Shown: positions 1 through 5,029 of the stretch, piece after piece
Layout of the letters: every line of letters begins with the position of its first letter
Numbering within the stretch: position 1 is the first letter of the stretch
NCBI GenBank assembly: GCA_030018795.1
Contig: JASEHA010000195.1
Coordinates: 1-5,070 of the forward strand
DNA from: a bacterium
GTDB lineage: Bacteria > UBA9089 > CG2-30-40-21
Direction: 5' to 3'
DNA: 5,070 nucleotides
The notes under the pieces: generated by a model
Database searches by the model: none
What the model was told of the DNA's origin: nothing
Seen by the model: only the letters and a program-made list of their open reading frames with translations
Made by a program: the position numbers and the translations under genes

Positions 1-88
1 AACTTTGTTTCACTCATCTATTTTTGACTGAAAGAATCGTAGATTAAAAAACTTGAACATCGAGTATTAGAAACGTCATTACGAACCC

Positions 89-120
89 AAGGAGTAATAA
101 CTATGACTCAAGTAGTTATT
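89..120 (+). promoter_or_regulatory. Ribosome binding site and start-codon dyad of the MerR-type gene
   Basis: AAGGAG at 89-94 lies eight bases before the ATG at 103 and fixes that start. A perfect 7-base inverted repeat, AATAACT (96-102) and AGTTATT (114-120), brackets an 11-base loop that contains the start codon. The dyad is seen directly. Whether it acts as an operator for the MerR-type protein or as an RNA hairpin that hides the start codon is inference. The stem is AT-rich with one G-C pair, so it would be weak as RNA. Confidence 0.5.
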
Positions 121-447
121 CCTGACAAACTATTCTTTACCATTAGCGAAGCAAGTAAATTAACAGGTATAATGCCTTATGTCCTGAGATACTGGGAATC
201 AGAGTTTAATGTCTTGAAGCCAGATAAAACAACCGGCGGGCAGAGAAGATACCGTAAGAAAGACATAGAACTGCTCCTGAAGATAAAGGATTTATTGTAT
301 GTTCAGGGATATACTATTGCCGGAGCAAAAAGACACTTGAAAAAAGAGAAAAAAGTGTCTGAAGAGGCAGCTACAGCCAATGTTATTGGGCTAAAAAATG
401 AATTAAGAGAGATGTTAAGGATAATAGAGCACAAAGATAAGGGGTAG
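103..447 (+). CDS. Small MerR-family transcriptional regulator
   Basis: A 114-residue DNA-binding protein of the MerR superfamily. Residues 12-35 form the winged helix-turn-helix, with the family pattern ISEASKLTG followed by YVLRYWESEF. Residues 44-65 (TGGQRRYRKKDIELLLKIKDLL) form the wing and second helical pair, and TIAGAKRHL at 71-79 matches the start of the dimerisation helix. The tail, about residues 92-110, is charged and could form a short coiled coil. There is no effector-binding domain and no metal-binding cysteine, so it belongs to the short MerR type found as a single gene in many Gram-negative genomes, whose targets are generally unknown. The start at 103 is supported by AAGGAG eight bases upstream. 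It appears to be transcribed alone, since 339 bases of repeat-rich DNA separate it from the next gene. Confidence 0.9.
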   Translation: MTQVVIPDKLFFTISEASKLTGIMPYVLRYWESEFNVLKPDKTTGGQRRYRKKDIELLLKIKDLLYVQGYTIAGAKRHLKKEKKVSEEAATANVIGLKNELREMLRIIEHKDKG

Positions 448-451
448 AAGA

Positions 452-558
452 TAGTGTCGTGTCAACCCTTCAGTGTCGCATAGAGATGATATAATTGTAG
501 GATGGGTGCTAACCCATCTACCTCATCTATCCGACAATTGAGAGTTGACGCGACACTA
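452..558. repeat. 107-bp imperfect palindrome, possible MITE-like element
   Basis: The ends are near-perfect inverted repeats: TAGTGTCGTGTCAAC at 452-466 and GTTGACGCGACACTA at 544-558, which match at 14 of 15 positions, the exception being a G-T pair. The similarity continues inward: 467-483 matches the complement of 527-543 at 12 of 17 positions. A perfect central hairpin follows, GATGGGT (501-507) and ACCCATC (512-518). It begins five bases after the merR-type stop codon. No reading frame is present. TA at both outer edges fits target duplication of the IS630/Tc1-mariner type, but that assignment is inference. It could also fold as a transcript-end hairpin, although no T tract follows. Confidence 0.7.
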
Positions 559-638
559 GGAGAATTTCAGAATTCAGGAGTCAGAATCCAGAATTACTGC
601 AGAATAGGCTTGTAACATTTGCAGCTCTAAGAGAGACG

Positions 639-658
639 GTTACACCTCATTGTGTAAC
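639..658. other. Perfect 7-bp hairpin inside the second repeat element
   Basis: GTTACAC (639-645) and GTGTAAC (652-658) pair perfectly around a six-base loop. There is no T tract afterwards, so a rho-independent terminator is unlikely. GTAAC also occurs at 612-616 and could pair with GTTAC at 639-643, giving an alternative fold. Confidence 0.45.
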
Positions 659-678
659 ACAAACATCTTGCTTGTGGG
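654..678. repeat. GTAAC-led hairpin, diverged copy of the repeat at 2144-2197
   Basis: After GTAAC (654-658) the arms CACAAACA (658-665) and TGCTTGTG (669-676) flank the loop TCT and pair at seven of eight positions. The layout (GTAAC, 8-base arm, 3-base loop, 8-base arm, offset by about one base) is the same as in the tandem hairpins at 2144-2197, and 17 of 25 positions match. Where an arm differs in its outer part, the opposite arm changes to keep pairing: the outer CTC/GAG becomes CAC/GTG. Membership of the same family is inference from this pattern. Confidence 0.5.
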
Positions 679-786
679 CTATAATACTCAAGTTGAAAGA
701 TGGCAAGTTGCATTCTGACTTCTGGATTCTGAATTCTATCAAGCATTAAAATTAATCCGTGCTAAATAATTACTTATGGAGGAACA

Positions 787-2142
787 ATGACTCGTAAACT
801 ATTATTAATTAGCTTGCTATTTTCAACATCTGTTGCTTATGCTCAGTCAGATAGAAGCATTGATGTTACGGTCTATGCGCAAGATCTGGCTATGGTTAAA
901 GAGGTAAGGCAGCTTAAGACAAGACAGGGAACTGCTGCCTCATTGATAACATTTTCCGATCTTCCCTCACAGCTTGACCCGAGCAGTATCTCCATATCTC
1001 CAATCTCTTGCCTGCAGCAAAGCTATGAATATGACCTCTCAGACTTCAGCAAATTATTGGAAGGTTATGTCAATGGAACAGTATCTGTAAGCCTTCAAAG
1101 TGGGAAGGTATTTGAGGGTTGTCTTTTGGGCTTTGACCAGCAGTGGATATTTTTAAGGGACAAAGACAGGGTGAAGTTATTGGCAATTAGTGATATTTGC
1201 GATATTAGCTGTCAGGATCAAAGGGATGGTCTACTCACCACACCTACCCTTGTGTGTACGCTTGCAGGGGATAAGCCATTACCTCAACAAATAACCATTC
1301 GTTACCTTACGTCTGGAATAAGCTGGAAATGTGATTACACGGCTGTCCTTAGTGATACTGATCTGGCTATGGAGCTTTCAGCCAAGGCAACTATAAATAA
1401 TCAAAGTGGCGGAAAATTTCCGCAGGCAAGGATAAAATTAGTAGCTGGGAATCCCTATAGAATACAGAATATGCCCTCCCAGAGATATGGAATGCGAAAG
1501 ATGGCTATGGCTGCAGCCCCTCTTGCTGAGGCAGAGGAGCAGTATGAAAGCCGAGAAGAGATAGGGGAGTATTATCTATATACCATGAAAAATCCTGCCA
1601 CACTTAATAATAATCAAACAACTCAAGTAGATTTTTTATCACAGATGCATGTGCCTGTCAAAAAAAAATTTAGCTATGACTATACCAAATCAGCAAAAAA
1701 TGCCAGACTTATCCTATCCTTTAAGAATGAAAAGCAGGGTGGTCTGGGTATTCCATTACCAAAGGGTAAGATACGCTGCTATAAACAGGATGAAGAGGAT
1801 TTTTTGCAGTTTATTGGAGAGAATATCATTGAACATACACCGGTTGATGACAAGATAGTCCTTTGCCTTGGTGATGTTTTTGATATTACAGCAAGGAGAG
1901 AAACAAAAGACAGAAGGGTATTATCCAAGGAAAGGGTTGAAGAGGATTATGAGGTCAGAATAAAGAATAGTAAAAAGGAAAAGGTATCCGTAGAGGTTGT
2001 AGAACATGCCTGGGGCAGTTGGGAGGTAATCAAAAGTACTCATAAGTATGTTAAAAAAACCGCAGATACACTGGTGTTTGAAATAGAAATAGCACCTGAT
2101 AAGAAGGAGACTCTTTTGTATACTGTGGCTTATAGGCGATAA
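787..2142 (+). CDS. Exported DUF4139 domain-containing protein
   Basis: A 451-residue protein with an N-terminal signal peptide: basic TRK, a hydrophobic core at residues 5-16, and an AYA cleavage motif at 17-19. No lipobox is seen, so it is predicted to be periplasmic or secreted. The mature part matches the DUF4139 family: VTVYAQDLAMVKEVR (27-41), YEYDL (80-84), YLTSGISWKCDY (173-184), NNQSGG with ARIKLVAG (204-221), YLYTMKNPATLNNNQT (263-278), FIGENIIEHTPVDD (342-355) and LGDVFDI (361-367). A Met/Ala-rich and then acidic stretch at about 229-258 is probably a flexible linker, as is usual at this point in the family. The family is thought to be largely beta-sheet and has no established biochemical role. 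Eight cysteines in an exported protein could allow disulfides. The start is supported by GGAGGA at 778-783, with rather short spacing. It looks monocistronic, bounded by repeat elements on both sides. Confidence 0.88.
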   Translation: MTRKLLLISLLFSTSVAYAQSDRSIDVTVYAQDLAMVKEVRQLKTRQGTAASLITFSDLPSQLDPSSISISPISCLQQSYEYDLSDFSKLLEGYVNGTVSVSLQSGKVFEGCLLGFDQQWIFLRDKDRVKLLAISDICDISCQDQRDGLLTTPTLVCTLAGDKPLPQQITIRYLTSGISWKCDYTAVLSDTDLAMELSAKATINNQSGGKFPQARIKLVAGNPYRIQNMPSQRYGMRKMAMAAAPLAEAEEQYESREEIGEYYLYTMKNPATLNNNQTTQVDFLSQMHVPVKKKFSYDYTKSAKNARLILSFKNEKQGGLGIPLPKGKIRCYKQDEEDFLQFIGENIIEHTPVDDKIVLCLGDVFDITARRETKDRRVLSKERVEEDYEVRIKNSKKEKVSVEVVEHAWGSWEVIKSTHKYVKKTADTLVFEIEIAPDKKETLLYTVAYRR

Positions 2143-2143
2143 T

Positions 2144-2197
2144 GTAACTCAAGCTTCCAGCTTGAGCATAGTAACTTAAGCTTCCAGCTTGAGCAAT
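2144..2197. repeat. Tandem pair of 27-bp hairpin repeats
   Basis: Two 27-base units, 2144-2170 and 2171-2197, each begin with GTAAC and contain a hairpin. In unit 1 the arms CTCAAGCT (2148-2155) and AGCTTGAG (2159-2166) pair perfectly around TCC. In unit 2 the first arm is CTTAAGCT (2175-2182), which still pairs with its partner (2186-2193) through one G-T pair. The array starts one base after the DUF4139 stop codon and ends 22 bases before the mtnP start. It lacks T tracts, so it is more likely a dispersed palindromic repeat than a classic terminator, though the paired hairpins could slow or stabilise transcript ends. Confidence 0.8.
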
Positions 2198-2205
2198 GTC
2201 AAGTG

Positions 2206-2213
2206 AAGGAGGA
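2206..2213 (+). promoter_or_regulatory. Ribosome binding site that sets the mtnP start
   Basis: AAGGAGGA lies six bases before the ATG at 2220. The in-frame ATG at 2196 sits inside the second hairpin repeat and has no such site, so 2220 is the better start. Confidence 0.8.
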
Positions 2214-2219
2214 AAGAGG

Positions 2220-3089
2220 ATGCAAGAAAAGGTACGGATTGGGATTATCGGCGGCAGTGGGCTTTATCAAATGGATGGCATAGAAGAGGTTACAACAATA
2301 GCTATTGATACCCTTTTTGGCAAACCGTCTGATGAATTAATCATTGGCAAGATTAATGGTGAGAAAATAGCCTTTCTGGCAAGGCATAGAAGAGGGCATT
2401 GTATCATGCCTACAGAGATAAACTTCAGGGCAAATATCTATGCCTTGAAATCAATTGGTGTCGAATGGATCATTAGTATTAGTGCTGTAGGGAGCTTGAG
2501 GGAGGAATTACAGCCATTGGATATGGTTATCCCTGACCAGGTGTTTGATTATACCAAACAGCGGATTTCTACCTTTTTTGGAGAGGGAATGGTCGCTCAT
2601 GTTGGCATGGCTGACCCATTTTGCCCCACTTTAAGCCAAATCCTGTTTGATACAGCTACAGATGCAGGCTGCTGTGTGCATAAGGGAGGAACCTATGTTT
2701 GCATTGAGGGACCACAATTTTCTACCCGGGCTGAATCAAATACATATCGTCAACTTGGATTTAATATCATTGGCATGACTGCTATGCCAGAGGCAAAACT
2801 TGCCAGAGAGGCACAGATTTGCTATGCCACACTCGCTATGGTCACGGATTATGATGTCTGGCATGAATCAGCTCATGATGTTACGGTAGAGATGGTGATA
2901 GAGAACTTGAATAAGAATGTTGCCAATGCGAGAAAGATAGTCAGGGATATAATCAATAGGATTCCACAAGAAAGGGGAGGAAGCTCCTCTATCATATGTG
3001 GTTGTGCCTCTGCTCTCAAGGATGCAATCATTACTAATCCTGAGATGATTCCTGATGAAACAAGGAAAAAGCTATCGTTACTACTATAG
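2220..3089 (+). CDS. mtnP: S-methyl-5'-thioadenosine phosphorylase (EC 2.4.2.28)
   Basis: A 289-residue cytoplasmic enzyme that phosphorolyses methylthioadenosine to adenine and methylthioribose 1-phosphate, salvaging the by-product of polyamine synthesis. It shows the PNP/MTAP family 2 signature: GIIGGSGLY (8-16), RHRRGH in the phosphate site (55-60), SAVGS (88-92), GTYVCIEGPQFSTRAES (157-173) and IGMTAMPEAKLAREA (184-198). VTDYDVW (208-214) carries the two aspartates typical of adenine-specific MTAP; purine nucleoside phosphorylases for guanine and hypoxanthine have an asparagine here. The C-terminal CGCASALKDAI (260-270) is usual in bacterial members, and the length is normal. An upstream in-frame ATG at 2196 would add eight non-conserved residues (SSEGGKR region) encoded partly by repeat DNA, so I rejected it. 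It is probably the first gene of an operon with rfaE1 and rfaE2. Confidence 0.93.
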   Translation: MQEKVRIGIIGGSGLYQMDGIEEVTTIAIDTLFGKPSDELIIGKINGEKIAFLARHRRGHCIMPTEINFRANIYALKSIGVEWIISISAVGSLREELQPLDMVIPDQVFDYTKQRISTFFGEGMVAHVGMADPFCPTLSQILFDTATDAGCCVHKGGTYVCIEGPQFSTRAESNTYRQLGFNIIGMTAMPEAKLAREAQICYATLAMVTDYDVWHESAHDVTVEMVIENLNKNVANARKIVRDIINRIPQERGGSSSIICGCASALKDAIITNPEMIPDETRKKLSLLL

Positions 3090-3105
3090 GACATATAAGT
3101 CCTAT
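3086..3105 (+). other. Perfect 7-bp intercistronic hairpin between mtnP and rfaE1
   Basis: ATAGGAC (3086-3092) and GTCCTAT (3099-3105) pair perfectly around a six-base loop, with the mtnP stop codon (3087-3089) inside the left arm. There is no T tract, so it is not a terminator of the usual kind. It ends seven bases before the GGAGG of rfaE1 and could affect coupling or transcript stability; that role is inference. Confidence 0.55.
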
Positions 3106-3111
3106 CGGAAT

Positions 3112-3116
3112 GGAGG
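3112..3116 (+). promoter_or_regulatory. Ribosome binding site that sets a GTG start for rfaE1
   Basis: GGAGG lies five bases before the GTG at 3122. The in-frame ATG at 3110 overlaps this site and has no binding site of its own, so the GTG is preferred. Confidence 0.65.
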
Positions 3117-3121
3117 AAGCT

Positions 3122-4108
3122 GTGGATAAAAAAAGAATGAATAGCATCATTGCAAGGTTTAATGAGGCAAGTGTGCTTGTTATAGGTGATTTAATGCTGG
3201 ATGAGTTTGTCTGGGGCAAGGTAACCAGAATATCACCAGAGGCACCTGTGCCGGTGGTAGATGTTACCTCGATTACCTTTTCTCCTGGTGGGGCAGGGAA
3301 TGTGGTGAACAATATTCGTGTCCTTGGCGGAAAGGTATACCCTGTTGGCATAGTTGGTGAGGATGGTACTGCTCAAAAGTTGATTGCAGAATTAAAGAAA
3401 AAAGGTATTGATATAGATGGTATCGTTGTTGACAGTGAACGGCCAACAACATTAAAATCAAGGGTTATTGCTCACTCACAACAAATACTCAGGATTGATA
3501 GAGAACAAAGGGGAGAAATCCATGAATGGGTAGTGAAACAAATGTTGAGTTACATTAAGATGCTTTTACCAGAGATAAAGGCAGTGGTTGTCTCTGATTA
3601 TGGTAAGGGGGTTATTTCTCCAAGATTATTAGAGGAGTTAATCCCATTGTGCCGAAAAAACTCCCTGCCAATAATTGTTGACCCAAAGGTAAACCATTCT
3701 TTGCATTACAAGGGCATATCTGTGATTACCCCCAATCACCATGAGGCAGGGGAGCTAATTCATCAAAAGATTACAGATGAAGAAACACTCCTGCTGGCTG
3801 GGCAGAAAATACTTTCAGAGCTTGAAAACGAGGCAGTGTTGATTACCAGGGGAGAGGATGGCATGTCGCTCTTTGAAAAGGATGGAAGTATCACCCATAT
3901 CCCTACGGTTGCCAAAGAGGTCTATGATGTGACCGGTGCAGGTGATACAGTAGTAAGCGTGCTGTCTCTAAGCCTTGCCTGTGGGGCAAAGATGAAGGAT
4001 GCCTCTGCTTTATCTAACTTTGCAGCAGGAATCGTGGTAGAAAAGGTAGGCACAGCTGTGGTTACTGCCTTAGAATTGAAAGAAAGGATCAATGGTGCTT
4101 ATGAGTGA
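3122..4108 (+). CDS. rfaE1: D-glycero-beta-D-manno-heptose-7-phosphate kinase (HldA/RfaE1)
   Basis: A 328-residue PfkB/ribokinase-family kinase that phosphorylates heptose 7-phosphate at C1 (EC 2.7.1.167) in the ADP-heptose pathway for lipopolysaccharide core. Numbered from the GTG start: GDLMLDEFVWGKV followed by RISPEAPVPV (22-45), PGGAGNVVNNI (55-65), RPTTLKSR (107-114) and VSDYGKG (157-163). GAGD (272-275) is the anion hole with the catalytic aspartate, inside the PfkB signature VYDVTGAGDT. The kinase domain fills the protein. The adenylyltransferase half found in fused HldE proteins is absent here and is supplied by the next gene, which overlaps it. The longer start at ATG 3110 would add four residues, and ATG 3137 would remove five. 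The GTG has the best-placed GGAGG. Pathway assignment rests on the heptose-kinase motif RISPEAPVPVV and on the neighbour. Confidence 0.92.
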   Translation: MDKKRMNSIIARFNEASVLVIGDLMLDEFVWGKVTRISPEAPVPVVDVTSITFSPGGAGNVVNNIRVLGGKVYPVGIVGEDGTAQKLIAELKKKGIDIDGIVVDSERPTTLKSRVIAHSQQILRIDREQRGEIHEWVVKQMLSYIKMLLPEIKAVVVSDYGKGVISPRLLEELIPLCRKNSLPIIVDPKVNHSLHYKGISVITPNHHEAGELIHQKITDEETLLLAGQKILSELENEAVLITRGEDGMSLFEKDGSITHIPTVAKEVYDVTGAGDTVVSVLSLSLACGAKMKDASALSNFAAGIVVEKVGTAVVTALELKERINGAYE

Positions 4109-4580
4109 AAAGATTAAGAGCTTAAGTGAAATAAAACAAATAGTTGCTATGCTTAAAGCTCAGAACAAAAAGATTGTTTTTACTAATGGGTGTTTCGATA
4201 TTCTACATGCAGGACATGTCAAATACCTTCAAGAGGCAAAAAGCCTTGGCAATGTCTTGATTATCGGACTGAATACAGACTGGTCAGTGTGTGCTAATAA
4301 GGGCCCCTTGCGTCCACTGGTCGGTGAGCAGGACAGGGCAGAGGTTCTGGCAGCACTTTCTTGCGTTGATTATATTGTCATGTTTGATGAATTTACTCCA
4401 GAAAAATTGATCGAGGAAATAGTGCCAAACATCTTGGTTAAGGGTGGTGATTACCAGATAGATGATATCAAGGGCAGAGAATGCGTTGAGGCGAACAACG
4501 GAATGGTTGTTTCCATACCATTTATCCAGGATAAGTCAACAACCAATCTTATCAAGTTGATTATCGAAAGGTATAAATAA
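4092..4580 (+). CDS. rfaE2: D-glycero-beta-D-manno-heptose 1-phosphate adenylyltransferase (HldC/RfaE2)
   Basis: A 162-residue nucleotidyltransferase that joins heptose 1-phosphate to AMP from ATP, giving ADP-heptose (EC 2.7.7.70). Motifs of the cytidylyltransferase-like fold are clear: TNGCFDILHAGH (31-42) with the catalytic HxGH at 39-42, GLNTDWSV (59-66), KGPLRP (70-75), RAEVLAAL (82-89), LVKGGDY (115-121) and STT near the end (149-151), which corresponds to the ATP-binding ISSTxxR-like site. It is a stand-alone form of the C-terminal half of HldE and is of normal length. It overlaps the kinase gene by 17 bases if it starts at ATG 4092, or by eight if it starts at ATG 4101, implying translational coupling. 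AGGA at 4085-4088 is close to 4092 and far from 4101, so 4092 is kept with doubt; GTG 4095 is a third option. Confidence 0.92.
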   Translation: MVLMSEKIKSLSEIKQIVAMLKAQNKKIVFTNGCFDILHAGHVKYLQEAKSLGNVLIIGLNTDWSVCANKGPLRPLVGEQDRAEVLAALSCVDYIVMFDEFTPEKLIEEIVPNILVKGGDYQIDDIKGRECVEANNGMVVSIPFIQDKSTTNLIKLIIERYK

Positions 4581-4625
4581 TAGGTTAGGTGTATCACAGC
4601 AATTCTCATTATGACAGACTTGTGT

Positions 4626-4665
4626 AAAGAAGGGAAAAGGGGAAAAATGAGAAAAATGGGGAAAA
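4626..4665. repeat. Purine-rich tract of irregular G/A blocks
   Basis: Of 40 bases, 38 are A or G and none is C. Runs such as GGGAAAA, GGGGAAAA and ATGGGGAAAA recur irregularly. It lies 45 bases past the rfaE2 stop codon, between converging coding remnants. It is non-coding. It might be a simple-sequence repeat prone to slippage, and no function can be read from it. Confidence 0.5.
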
Positions 4666-4688
4666 TAGTCGAAAATTTAGACTATTTT
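4662..4688. terminator. Possible weak bidirectional hairpin after rfaE2
   Basis: AAAATAGTC (4662-4670) and GACTATTTT (4680-4688) pair over nine bases around a nine-base loop. The T run lies on the 3' arm on either strand, as in bidirectional terminators. The stem has only two G-C pairs, and the T run is inside the stem rather than after it, so termination strength would be poor. It is the only terminator-like structure I found after the rfaE2 gene. Confidence 0.3.
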
Positions 4689-5029
4689 GCCACAATTTCC
4701 GCCTGTATGAAAAAGTGATGGGGATTTTTACCAAACAAAAGTATGGTGGCATTTGTTAGCTTGCCTCCACGGATAAGGTTTAAATGAGTTAAAACAGCTT
4801 CAACCGACACTTCCTGTTTTAAGGGATACTTACTCGCAGCTTTAGCCGTCCTTAAAAACCAACGAATCTTCTCTTCGTCAATATCAGCCAATGTAGCCCC
4901 CTCGCAAACCCGCTCATCAAAGGCACCCCGGCCAACAATACCTTTTTCTCTTAGGAATTCAATCAGACTTGCATAAACTAAACGGGTAAGCTCTGGAGTA
5001 TTACTAAATCTTTTGTATACTCTAAGTCG
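4682..5029 (-). pseudogene. Fragment of a putative ATP-binding protein (divergent AAA-4/AlbA_2 type)
   Basis: On the minus strand a 115-codon open stretch runs from 5029 down to a TAG at 4682-4684. It reads through TPELTRLVYASLIEFLREKG, then GRGAFDERVCEGATLADID, KIRWFLRTAKAA, and near its end GGKLTNATILLFGKNPHHFF with QAEIVAK. This resembles the middle part of bacterial RecG-like/AlbA_2 ATP-binding proteins, where the FDER, LADID, LTNA and LLFGK words recur and the protein normally continues into a C-terminal ATPase region. Here it stops right after QAEIVAK. At the other end a TGA at 5030-5032 closes the frame. There is no in-frame ATG or GTG; the only possible start, TTG at 4891, would cut away recognisable sequence. 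I therefore read it as a relic truncated at both ends. The family assignment is from memory of motifs. Confidence 0.6.

Larger units (their letters stand above)
569..737. repeat. 169-bp inverted-repeat element with CAGAAT-rich arms
   Basis: A 26-base left arm (569-594) and a right arm (712-737) are inverted repeats that match at 21 of 26 positions. Both are built from shuffled copies of the words GAATTCAG, GTCAGAAT and CCAGAAT. The hexamer CAGAAT occurs at 568, 582, 589 and 600, and its complement occurs at 712 and 726. The 117-base interior has no reading frame and holds two small hairpins, annotated separately. The element starts about ten bases after the preceding palindrome and ends about 40 bases before the ribosome binding site of the next gene. 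It is non-coding and probably a dispersed repeat or miniature element. No target duplication is evident. Confidence 0.6.

Noticed and set aside
24..50. Promoter-like TTGACT (24-29) with TAAAAA (45-50)
   Set aside because: The spacer is only 15 bases and the -10 match is poor, so it is not firm enough to annotate as the promoter of the MerR-type gene.
680..685. Perfect TATAAT hexamer in the first intergenic gap
   Set aside because: No -35-like sequence lies 16-18 bases upstream and there is no extended -10 TG, so it is likely chance in AT-rich repeat DNA.
1649..1858. 69-codon open frame on the plus strand inside the DUF4139 gene
   Set aside because: It lies wholly within a well-supported gene in another frame, has no family resemblance and no convincing ribosome binding site.
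2144..2197. CRISPR-like array
   Set aside because: There are only two directly adjacent units with no spacers and no cas genes, so it is a tandem hairpin repeat.
2196..2219. Longer mtnP start at ATG 2196
   Set aside because: The ATG belongs to the hairpin repeat, lacks a ribosome binding site and adds residues outside the family consensus. The ATG at 2220 has AAGGAGGA six bases upstream.
3110..3121. ATG start of rfaE1 at 3110
   Set aside because: No ribosome binding site precedes it, and it overlaps the GGAGG that serves the GTG at 3122. It would add only four residues, so the difference is small.
2873..3461. Three minus-strand open frames of 62 to 105 codons across mtnP and rfaE1
   Set aside because: They are antisense to strongly conserved coding sequence, overlap one another and show no recognisable domain.
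4603..4653. 8-base inverted repeat TTCTCATT / AATGAGAA after rfaE2
   Set aside because: The arms are 35 bases apart and AT-rich, one lies in the purine tract, and nothing supports a function.
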